Part shown: positions 1-10,700 of the stretch, one piece after another | Layout: each line of letters starts with the position of its first letter | Position numbering within the stretch: the stretch's first letter is position 1 | Assembly: GCF_032854445.1 (NCBI RefSeq) | Contig: NC_088300.1 | Coordinates: 4,712,001 to 4,776,000 of the forward strand | From: Liolophura sinensis | Lineage: Eukaryota > Mollusca > Polyplacophora > Chitonida > Chitonidae | Length of the DNA: 64,000 nt | Direction: 5' to 3' | Translations under genes and position numbers: made by a program | Notes under the pieces: model-generated | The model's input: the letters and a program-made list of their open reading frames with translations, nothing else | Databases searched by the model: none | Told to the model about the DNA's origin: nothing

Positions 1-323
1 CATTGTTATCAACCGAGAAGCAACTGTCACTTGGCGGCGTTTATTAAACACTGAAGCATAGAAGAAGCTAAACAACAGACATATGGAATCCTGCATGAAA
101 ATCGTATACAAGAGACAAGTGTTCCTGAAAGCTGGCGAGAAAAGATGTTTAAATTACTTACAAAAATGGCTTGATTTTCTCTGCAATTTAATGTTCGTAG
201 AATATGCGCGTCGTGGGAAGTTTGTTCATTTATTCAGCTAACATTGGCCCAAAGCACATATTTACACTATAGCCCTTGGAGCACAATTCGACCTAAATGG
301 GCTTTATGTACGGCACATCCTGA

Positions 324-587
324 TTCGCGGGAAAACAAAGAAAACGGCGGAAGAATAATGGTTGCTTTCCTGGTAAAATTACGTTTGGATTTACCAATGA
401 CGTCTCGATCCCATTCTGGAAAACATGTGACAGACTGAATATCTGGCTCCCTATTACAAGAATCGCGGCTTGAACACAAATCTTGGGCTCCAATACATTG
501 ACAAATCAGAAATTGTTGATCGAATCCTTCTTGCGCTGGGTCTCCCTTGGCTTTGGATGCGGAAGTTCTGTGGTTATTTTGTCAGTG
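324..587 (+). other. Possible broken exon, unrecognised
   Basis: One forward frame is open for 49 codons (324-470), meets a TGA at 471-473, and stays open for another 38 codons up to a consensus donor (GTGAGT) at 588, which it reaches in phase 0. The second half is hydrophobic (contains SLGFGCGSS). A different frame is also open here from 431 and reads ILLALGLPWLW, which loosely recalls the end of cation/calcium exchangers. Both frames cannot be right. I do not recognise a family with confidence. It may be the edge of an upstream gene, a decayed exon, or chance. Confidence 0.2.
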
Positions 588-590
588 GTG

Positions 591-1350
591 AGTACATGCC
601 TCATGTTTCTTTACTGCTTCACCATCACTTTAACATGGTGCATGTAATCCTCACAATCATAGGACAGTAAGCACAAATAAACACTGCATTAGACTATCAA
701 AGAACATTAGACTAGATACGCTTAGGTGAAAGCACTTACTTTTTGGTTGCAAATGTAAAATGCTCTTCACAGTAAATTCGACTTTACTTATAAGATGTAA
801 GTATGTTCCATCTGTAGCCCGATATTTTGTTAAAATTAATGTGTACGGTAGTACACTTCAAAGGTTATAAAGGGCACGGGGTCAGCAGGCTACGTATTCA
901 GGTGAACCTTTGGTGAACAGTTTGTGTTTCAGAGCGTGTTGATGGTGGTTCTGATAACCAGTGAAAAAAACATCTGAGTAGTTAATATGGTGTGTCATAA
1001 TGGAACATTGATGAAAACTGTTCTAAAGGCTCAGGTTTGTCCGGATGACGGATAAAGGTGCACCAGAATCTTTCTTCTGAAGAGGACATGTGGACAAAGA
1101 GCAGGGGAGATGATAAACCACAGGCAGCAATACTGTGGAATGTTGTTTACTTGAGTGCTGAGGGAGAAAGAACAGTGGAATGCCAATCATGTAGGGAGAT
1201 TCACAGGAAATTAGAGTACATTATATTAATAATAGTGGCTCTCTACCCACTTGTCAACACTGTTCACTCAAGGCTGAAGGACTATTTTCGAGGTAAAGGG
1301 AAACAACTGATGCCGCTGTAATTACGATTGTTTCAACGAGAGTTACTTTT
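591..1350. other. No gene seen
   Basis: AT-rich single-copy-looking DNA before the 49-bp array. An 87-codon frame at 1058-1321 has no recognisable family or splice support. Confidence 0.5.
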
Positions 1351-3714
1351 ACCCTATTTACGTGTGGCTTCCAGAATCCGCTCCAGTTCAGTTACCTTTG
1401 TCCTGTTTCCCTGCTGCCTACAGGATCTGCTTCAGTTCAGTTACCTTTGTCCTGTTTCCCTGCTGCCTACAGGATCCGCTCCAGTTCAGTTAGCTTTGTC
1501 CGGTTTCCCTGCTGCCTAGATGATCCGCTCCAGTTCAGTTATCTTTGCCCTATTCACGTGCTACCTACATGATCCGCTCCAGTTCAGTTACCTTTGTCCT
1601 GTTTCCCTGCTGCCTACATGATCCGCTCCAGTTCAGTTACCTTTGTCGTGTTTCCCTGCTGCCTACATGATCCGCTCCAGTTCAGTTACCTTTGTCGTGT
1701 TTCCCTGCTGCCTACATGATCCGCTCCAGTTCAGTTACCTTTGTCGTGTTTCCCTGCTGCCTACATGATCCGCTCCAGTTCAGTTACCTTTGTCCTGTTT
1801 CCCTGCTGCTTAGATGATCCGCTCCAGTTAAGTTATCTTTGCCCTATTCACGTGCTACCTACAGGATCCGTTCCAGTTCAGTTATCTTTGTCCTGTTTAC
1901 TTGCTGCCTACAGGATATGCTTCAGTTCAGTTACCTTTGCCCTATCCACGTGCTACCTACAGGATCCGCTCCAGTTCATTTAGCTTTGTCCTGTTTACGT
2001 GATGCCTAGAGAATCAGTTCCAGTTCAGTTAGCTTTGTCCTGTTTACGTGATGTCTACAGGATATGCTCCAGTTCAGTTACCTTTGCCCTATCCACGTGC
2101 AACCTACAGGATCCGCTCCAGTTCAGTTATCTTTGCCCTATCCACGTGCTACCTACAGGATCCGCTCCAGTTCAGTTATCTTTGTCCTGTTTACTTGCTG
2201 CCTACAGGATATGCTTCAGTTCAGTTACCTTTGCCCTATCCATGTACTACCTACATGATCCGCTCCAGTTCAGTTAGCTTTGCCCTGTTTACGTGATGCC
2301 TAGAGAATCAGCTCCAGTTCAGTTACCTTTGTCCTGTTTACGTGATGCCTAGAGAATCAGCTCCAGTTCAGTTAGCTTTGTCCTGTTTACGTGATGTCTA
2401 CAGGATATGCTTCAGTTCAGTTACCTTTGCCCTATCCACGTGCTACCTACAGGATCCGCTCCAGTTCAGTTAGCTTTGTCCTGTTTACGTGATGCCTAGA
2501 GAACCAGCTCCAGTTCAGTTACCTTTGTCCTGTTTACGTGATGCCTACAGGATATGCTTCAGTTCAGTTACCTTTGCCCTATCCACGTACTACCTACAGG
2601 ATCCGCTCAAGTTCAGTTAGCTTTGTCCTGTTTACGTGATGCCTAGAGAATCAGCTCCAGTTCAGTTACCTTTGTCCTGTTTACGTGATGCCTAGAGAAC
2701 CAGCTCCAGTTCAGTTACCTTTGTCCTGTTTACGTGATGCCTACAGGATATGCTTCAGTTCAGTTACCTTTGCCCTATCCACGTACTACCTACAGGATCC
2801 GCTCAAGTTCAGTTAGCTTTGTCCTGTTTACGTGATGCCTAGAGAATCAGCTCCAGTTCAGTTAGCTTTGTCCTGTTTACGTGATGTCTACAGGATATGC
2901 TTCAGTTCAGTTACCTTTGCCCTATCCACGTGCTACCTACAGGATCCGCTCCAGTTCAGTTAGCTTTGTCCTGTTTACGTGATGCCTAGAGAATCAGCTC
3001 CAGTTCAGTTACCTTTGTCCTGTTTACGTGATGTCTACAGGATATGCTTCAGTTCAGTTATCTTTGCCCTATCCACGTACTACCTACATGATCCGCTCCA
3101 GTTCAGTTACCTTTGTCCTGTTCACGTGATGTCTACAGGATATGCTTCAGTTCAGTTACCTTTGCTCTATCCACGTACTACCTACATGATCCGCTCCAGT
3201 TCAGTTATCTTTGCCCTGTTTACTTGCTGCCTACAGGATATGCTTCAGTTCTGTTACCTTTGCCCTATCCACGTGCTACCTACAGGATCCGCTCCAGTTC
3301 AGTTACCTTTGTCCTGTTTACGTGATGTCTACAGAATATGCTTCAGTTCAGTTACCTTTGCCCTATCCACGTACTACCTACGTGCTGCCTACTGAATGAG
3401 TTTCAGTTCAGCTCCTTTTGTCCTGTTTACGTGCTGTCTACAGGAACCGTTCCAGTTCGGTTAGCTTTGTCTTGTTTGCATACTGCCAACAGGATCCGCT
3501 CCAGTTCTGTTACCTTTGCCCCGTTTACGTGCTGCCTACAGAACCAGTTTCAGTTCAGTTAGTTTTGCCCTCTTTAGGTGCTGCCTAAAAGGATCAAATC
3601 AAGTTCAGTTACCTTAGTCCTGTTTCCGTGCTACCTACATATGTGCTCCAGTTCAGTTACCTTTGTCCTGTTTCCGTGCTGCGTACAGGATCTGTTCCAG
3701 TTCAGTTACCTTAA
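1350..3714. repeat. 49-bp minisatellite, about 48 copies
   Basis: Tandem array whose unit contains CCAGTTCAGTTACCTTTG followed by variable TCCTGTTTACGTG and CTACAGGATC blocks. The period is 49 bp, which is one more than a multiple of three, so any reading frame rotates through all three phases on crossing the array. That explains the many overlapping short ORFs on the plus strand here. Variant units recur in order: the block containing CTCAAG occurs at about 2606 and 2802, exactly four units (196 bp) apart, which indicates higher-order repeats. The last units (3400-3714) are more diverged. Confidence 0.95.
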
Positions 3715-5270
3715 TTTGCATATGAACTTTCAACATAATCATCTGTAGAGTTTGAATCGTTACGTATCACTGACGAATGCAATTTTGGTAGCGAGTATGA
3801 CTGATTTTACATACAGCTGAATATAGGCAACTGGTTAAAAGAAACAGGTTATAACTTATCACCTTCCCAGTAAAGGTCATCGCGAAAGCAGGAACGAAGA
3901 ATGGATTACATATGCAGCTTAGGTCTTTATATTCTATAGCTTTCAAGGAAACAGACTATAATACTAGTTTATTACAAGTGACACGAGGTCAGGTTAGGGG
4001 GAAAAGGTACCCAATTTCAAATCTGATCAGACAATCCTGCTTTATATTGTTCAGATCTAGAAGTAATGAAAAGCTTATCGAATGGAATTCACGATCTGCT
4101 TTTTCTATCGTCGTGTATTTGTCTCCTTCTGCAGTTTGCTCAAAACTGTTTTTTATGAATTTGCTGCCGTTGAATTAGAAGAAATCTATTTCTACGTAAA
4201 GAGAAAAAATACAAAAAAAGCGATACCTGGCTCTGGCACCGGAACCTGTCAGAGAAGTGGTCACAAATGGTCCGAACATCCCATTTACACGCTCCATAAA
4301 ACATGTGAACGAACAGAACAGATACATTAAGACAAAGATATGAACATTCGAAAGTATAAAGATTTGCATGCCCGTAAAAATAATAAAAAATATATCTAAC
4401 ATTAAAATCCTTTTCATTTTTGTTCGACAAATTGTTTGTGCATGTTGCTTATTGGGTCAGATATACATGATCACTTTTTGAATGGTCTATGACGTGATTT
4501 TAATGACGTTACTCCTTTTTTTTTCATGTGACGTGAGAGCAAACTAAAATGTCAGTCTGTAATGACCATTGCCCTTCCTTCATATTGGCTATCATCAAGG
4601 TCAATATCAAACAGCACTGATTGCATGTGTAAGTGTGCTCATGAATATAAAAATCAGCATTAGTATTTAAATATAAATTACTCCAGCATAGAGAGTAAAG
4701 CAAGAGAGAGAGAACATGTGATTATTGGCAAATGATCACACGAAACCGGTGAAGCCCACTTCAGCCAGGGTTTTATTCTAACTGTTGATTTACATGCTGA
4801 AAAAGTGACAACTTATACCCCCACACGCTGCATGGCTCAAGAGGGATCAGATAAAAACTAGTGAAGTCACAGGTCTGGAAATGCTCAGAATGCTGTGTTG
4901 TAATCACATTTAATAAACACACATCAAAATAATCCAAAGGGACTATTCCTCGGGAATGCTTAGTCCAACAATGGACTCTGGTTTTACAGGAATGCAAAAT
5001 AAAATCACAGAGCATCGACGACAGTGAACAGTCACATGGACATGATGCACAGGGATCGCGGATGCTGTTTACATGAAGTATAATGTTTCACAGATCACTT
5101 ACCAATAAAGCTATTTGCGTATTTTTAACAAAACATATTCAAAACAATGATTAAATAAAATGTAGGAAAAATTCAAACACAAGTAGTAAACATGACTCAA
5201 CAAACAGAAATAATATACCACATAATTATTGAATTTGGATCAGTGTCACGACAAGGGTACATTGTAGTGT
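3715..5270. other. No gene seen
   Basis: AT-rich intergenic or intronic DNA. Frames of up to 96 codons near 4080-4430 overlap each other on both strands and show no domain or splice pattern. Confidence 0.5.
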
Positions 5271-5274
5271 ACGG

Positions 5275-5460
5275 TTTATTTATTTACTTAGTGTTTATAC
5301 GGAGAAACATTTCACTTCACGACGGTGGCCAGAACTATGGTGGGAGGAAACTGAGCAGAGATCGGGTCAAACTTAGGACCATCCGTAGACTGCTGTCAGA
5401 CCTTCCCACATACGATCTGCGAGAAAGCCATCATATGCTGGACTTGAACAACTGTCTGAT
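5275..5460 (-). mobile_element. SINE family A fragment
   Basis: Reverse-complement copy of the central and 3' part of the tRNA-derived SINE seen intact at 23239-23492. It retains the blocks GGTGGCCAGAACTATGGTGG and AGACCTTCCCACATACGATC. The tRNA-like head is missing and the sequence is well diverged, so this is an old insertion. Confidence 0.75.
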
Positions 5461-6008
5461 TACAACAAACTCTTAGCTGAAGTATGTTTGAAGGGAGCTA
5501 GAGGAATTCATGCAAGCAATCAAAGTCGAATTCTGGAGGATACTTAGACGATTTACAAATATTATCTGTTCCCTTTTAGTGAGGCATTCCAGAACTTTAC
5601 CACATCAGGCTGCTTAATTTTCGGACTGACCGCTGGGATCCAAGGAAAATCGTAGGTTAAAGTTATTTTTATGCCAAAAGGAAAAAACCGAGAAGCTGAG
5701 AAGCTTTTTTGCACTTTTATATGTTAGGCCACTTCATATAATCCGCTTTAAGAAATACATTTAAAACAAAGTGTTTCTAGTATCCTTTCATGCTTGGATG
5801 TTCTTACAAGATTTGAAGCTGGGTTTTACAAAATATAGCATGGAAAATTCCAAAGTCTTTGACTATAGAAAAAGTTTTCAGATAGAAGATAAAAAAGGTT
5901 CAATATTTTATCAGCAATACCTGTTCTTCAAATGAACATGATTTTATATATATATCGACCTTCGTTGTATTTAAGGAAACAACAGATTACCCAAATGATA
6001 CAACTTAC

Positions 6009-6155
6009 ATGGTTTTGGCCTTTTCCAGTTGGAGTGAGATCTGATGCGCACACTTTGCTAACTATTGTATCAGTACCACCTTTTGTGACAAGAGGTGTAC
6101 ATTCAGCTTTACATCTGTAATAATCGTTACTTTTATAGCAATATACCGAAGGATC
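6009..6155 (-). CDS. Candidate Cys-rich (Kazal-like) exon
   Basis: On the minus strand a 147-bp segment lies between a possible acceptor (TATGCAG) and a strong donor (GTAAGT). It is open in phase 0 at both ends (49 codons). It encodes a cysteine-patterned segment (YCYKSNDYYRCKAEC, then VCASD). The VCASD block resembles the PVCGSDG signature of Kazal inhibitor/follistatin domains, but the spacing before it is longer than usual and the downstream Tyr/Cys residues would have to come from the next exon. The acceptor has a poor pyrimidine tract. No partner exon was found. A secreted protein exon is plausible; chance is not excluded. Confidence 0.33.
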
Positions 6156-6159
6156 CTGC

Positions 6160-7700
6160 ATATGGCGTGTACATATCTCGCCTTGTAGCGTTTGTTACAT
6201 CATGTGTGTTGTTAGGCGATTTCAATCAACGCCACATGATACCACAACAAAATAAAAGAAAGACTACATATAGAGTAAAGCCAGAACAGTGAAGTCAGGG
6301 TGGTAGTCAATGGATCAAGAGGGTACCCTATTTTATAGGCCTTCACTGTAAGTTTCTTAAACCTTACCATGAGTCTAATTTATGCGTTGAAACAGGCATT
6401 CATATACCATCAAATTCAACACGATGAATATACAGCCCCTAGCCAGGGGTTAAGTGGGATTAGATTCAGTCATGAGGCAGAGTGCAAGAGATTCTGGATC
6501 CTCTGTCCATATTTACTGGTAAGTAAATGTGGACGAAGTCTAGAATTTCAGACTTTGTACTTCATTACTTTGTCTAATTACTGGTGCTCGGTTCTAGGGA
6601 CCCTGTATCCATCATGTTGAATAAAATCCGTTGGCTTGGATATGTGAACATGCAGTGGCAATCAAAGTGCAAGAGCATGAGATACATTTCTTTGATTAAC
6701 GACAACTTACAAACAAAAATGGTACACGACTTAGATGCTGATTAGATTTAATTGCTTAGAACATGCCTTGCGTCTCACCGGTCTTCACTTGTTTTTGTTC
6801 ATTTGGCGGTTTATGTTGTTTAGGAAATCGGTTTTGAGTTCCCATTATGATGGGTGATTGGTACGAATATCTGTTACAATGCCTCCTTAGATTGTAGGTC
6901 AAGCTCGACTGAATCTGCACTGCAGACTAGCAGATCTTCACTTATAACGCGGAGATTAAATGTTGCATTACTATGTAATATTGGCGATGATTTACTGTAA
7001 ATTTTTGTATTAAGCATGAAGACCACAGTCTTCAGTCAGTCCCCATATACGCTGCGGCGCGTCGCAGTATCATATGACTGCACATGTGCATTTGTATGTG
7101 AAGCAACTAACAGTATCGTAATCTTAAATTCCTGCTAGCCCCTGCCAGTATTGCCTGAACTCAATCAGCACCTTCCCATACATTATGAACCATTGCTGTC
7201 ATAGCATCTGCAGATATATCATTACATCTGTTATCGGAGTTACGTGCTTATGAAAGATAACCTGTGTGTAGCTCAAGCCATGCGGAGGAAGACGGCGTAA
7301 AGCTGGCAGCAGTTATCCGCTGAAGGATGCTTCATTGTAGACCGTAGTTGTGGATGCTCCAATAACATCGGGTATTTATAGCGTTGCCTTGGATCCTTTG
7401 CGTAGAAGGACATGCGGCGATGCCTGGAACTGAAGACGAACCGATTCGAGGTCAAGCGGCAAGAATGTGCGGTATAATCATGCATGTGAAGATGCCACTG
7501 AGTCTGCGCACTGAAGCTTTAGCGCGGGGAAAGAGGAAAGGCGAGGCAGTTGTATCCTGGGAGGTACGGCGGCTCCATGGCTACAGAGCTGGTTGTGGAG
7601 TGACGTGGATCTGTACCCTGATTCCCTGACAGTATCCGTGGGTGGGTGAGATTGTGTTATCACCACACAGCCATATACCAGTCCTAAAGAAAAACGTTCA
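6160..7700. other. Upstream region of the receptor gene
   Basis: No coding exon is supported. A short plus-strand frame ending at a GTAAGT donor near 6521 is unconvincing. A CCAAT block near 7359 and TATTTATA at 7373-7380 could form a promoter for the signal-peptide exon at 7712, but that pairing is only suggestive. Confidence 0.3.
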
Positions 7701-7711
7701 TAGGTCATAAA

Positions 7712-7783
7712 ATGGGTGTGACCGGTATTGTGGCTACTTTACTCTGCACTATTATATCAACAAGTGTGCTAATAGGTGCACAG
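7712..7783 (+). CDS. iGluR exon 1: signal peptide
   Basis: ATG at 7712 opens a 24-codon hydrophobic leader (core VATLLCTIISTSVL, ending IGAQ) that runs directly into a consensus donor GTAAGT at 7784 in phase 0. It is a textbook signal-peptide exon and its phase matches the next recognisable receptor exon. The link to the downstream exons is inferred from strand, phase and family architecture. Confidence 0.7.
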
Positions 7784-10700
7784 GTAAGTGCTTACTTAGC
7801 TGTAGTTCTCTACTGATGGTAGCAGTTTTTAAAGATTACAGGTTTTCTTCATGTTTGTGGGTCAGATTCGTGGAAAGTATAGCATTTTGGAAGGAATGTT
7901 ATCAGTGAGCTCTGCGTGGCAGTAAAACACCGTGTGAAGTAATATTTCCTGTCAGAATTGCATGACAGTATACTATTTTCCGAAGGAATATCGTACGTCA
8001 CCACTTGTTACAGCACTTTGTGAAAGAATATTGTGCGATGCAAGTGCGTCACTTGTTATAACACTTAGTGAAGGAATATTGCTTGTCTGGACTGCATAAC
8101 TTGTTATAGTACTTAGTGAAAGAGTATTGCCTGTTAGGACTGCGTAATCTTAAAGCACTTTCTGAAGGATTGTTAACTGTTAAGACTGGGTACCTTGTTA
8201 GAGCATAGTGAGATGGAATACTGCGTGTATTGTTTTAGCACTTTCTAAAGGACTAATGCACTTTAGGGCTCTCCAGTTTCTGCCTGCAGTTTCTCAAATC
8301 CTGTAACCTTTACACTTTGTGACGGTATAGGTATATTAATTGCAAAGACTGTATGTGTTATCGCCTAGACCTCGTGACTTATTACAGCTCTTTGTGCAGA
8401 AGTATTAAATGTCAGGACTGTGTGACTTTTTATAGCACTGTGTAAAAGAAAATTATCTAGAAGGGATGTGTGCCTTATTTTAGTACATTCTACAGGACTA
8501 ATGTCTGTCCGGATAGTGCGTCAGATCATAAGAATCTTACCTACACTCCATTACATAATTGTACTTCCTGAATGAATATTATCAGTCAAGATAGCATCTT
8601 TATTATTAGCACACTTTCTAATGGACTAAAAAGACTTTTTGACTCACGCACTTTGTAAAAGAGTGTTACATATCAGGACTGCGTGACGTTTTATAACACT
8701 TTGTTGGGCAATATTACCTTTAAGACGACATGACGTCATGGCACTTTTTGAAGGTTTAATATTACCACACAAGACCGGGCGCCTTGTTATAATACTTTAT
8801 CTGTCAGTATTGTCTGCCTTGGCGTCAAGAACTGTTACTTCAGTTATAATAGCACTTTGTGGAGATATGTTACATGTCAGCGCTGCATGATACAGTACAT
8901 GTCGTTACTGTGAAGTCTTACATGCCATGCAGGACGGCGTGATATTTACCGCACTTTCTGAAGACTTTTACCTGTCAGTACTCCATACAGCATTTTCTGT
9001 GGAAGTTTATTGTTGTTGTGACTGCTTGTGACTTATCACAGGAATGTTCCCCCCGGCTCTGCGTGACAATATTATACTTCTGAAGGCTGGCGGCCCTGTA
9101 ATTCCCAAAGGAATATTACCAGCCAAGGTTGCAGGCTTTGTTGTGACGCTGTCTAAAGGAATATTAATAGCCAAGGTTGCATGCTTTGTTGTGATACTTC
9201 CCAAAGGAATATTACCAGTCAAAGTTGCATGCGTTTTGTTGTGACGCTCTGAAAAAGAATACCTCTAGTTGCCTAACATACATGGTTCTGACAGTAACAC
9301 AAGACAAGTATCAACATAACGAATTAACGTGTCCTTAAACCTAATGGCAAATTAAAGCAGTGACGTCCTTGTTACTGATGGACACTTCATCACAGCCATA
9401 CTAAGGGGTGATCAAACAGACGACGCGTCAGTGCTATCATTTTGAAGAAAATTCACCTTGAGAAGTGATTTCGCATTATATGAAGTGTCCCTTTATTAAG
9501 CAACAGAAGGAATGTGTGATGTTTTAACAAGTAGTTCCCAATTTCTTCAGATTTTTTTTTATCGCAAAATAACACTGGCGCCGTTAATGCAACTGTAAAA
9601 CAGGTGTTATTATATGCACGTAGAGCTTCAAGTGTGTAAACCCCAGTAATGCGTGTGTAAGCACTGATGGTAAATGTGAGCACACGTGTACTCTTCAGCT
9701 CTTCCCAAACAAATAGTTCATTTATAAAACTTAAAAAACTGGAGGATACGTTGTATTTGAGGCTGAACCTCCCACGGCAGGGTTATCTGTATGCATGCTG
9801 TAAAGCTCCCACTCGGCCGGTAACAGAAGCTGTAATTGTAGCGGCTCTTATCTCCCATACTAGCAGCACGTCTTCCCACAAATGCAAAACTCAACCTAAT
9901 TCTATTTTTGTCCTCAGTATTGTGTTATCTGGTACCAGCGCAGAATATACGACACAGAAAAATAATCAGGAAGTCGTAAAGCTATAACACAGTGTAAAGG
10001 CATGTTAGTGGTATTGCCAAAAAGGGTAAATACATCCATATTATATATTAATAAACCAACAAAGCATCTAGATTTTAATTCGCCGTTTGAACAAGAGATA
10101 GTATAAGAGAAATATTCCAAGAAGACGACCTCTGTTTACAAGCCGAAGTCTTTACTATTCCTAATCCTTGTCCTTGAGGTCTTAAGCAGCAGCCTTACAA
10201 ACCGCACAGTATTCCACTTCAGAAAGAGGGAGTCAGTGCTTAGAGTTTAACGTCGTGCTTAGCAATTTTTCAGTCATATGACGACGAAGGAATCCTTAGA
10301 GTGCATGTAATGTGCCTCCTTGTTGCAGGACGGATTTCCACCGCTCTTTTACCTAGTCCTACTTCACTGAGATGACTTACCGAAGGCAACTAGGGCGCCC
10401 CACAAGAGCCATTATACTGATACGGGTCAACCAGTTGTTGCACTATCCCCTTAATGCTGAACGCCATGCGAGGAAGCTTCAAGGTCTTAGGTGTGACCCG
10501 ATCCAGGAATGACCCAGGATCTACCGCCTCCGAAGCCTCTCTAGAAAAAGAAACATCGTTTTAATCCACTATGATGTAGGGAAGAATGAACTTTAGTTAC
10601 GAACATTGACATTCTCATACTGATGAATTGATACTTTATCGTTTATTTACGTTTAGACGATCACATGAAGATGATGATTAGGTATTGAATACATCAGGAG

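Noticed and set aside
1350-3714. CRISPR-like array
   Set aside because: The units are directly adjacent with no unique spacers, the genome is eukaryotic and there are no cas genes. The same holds for the 33-, 45- and 59-bp arrays.
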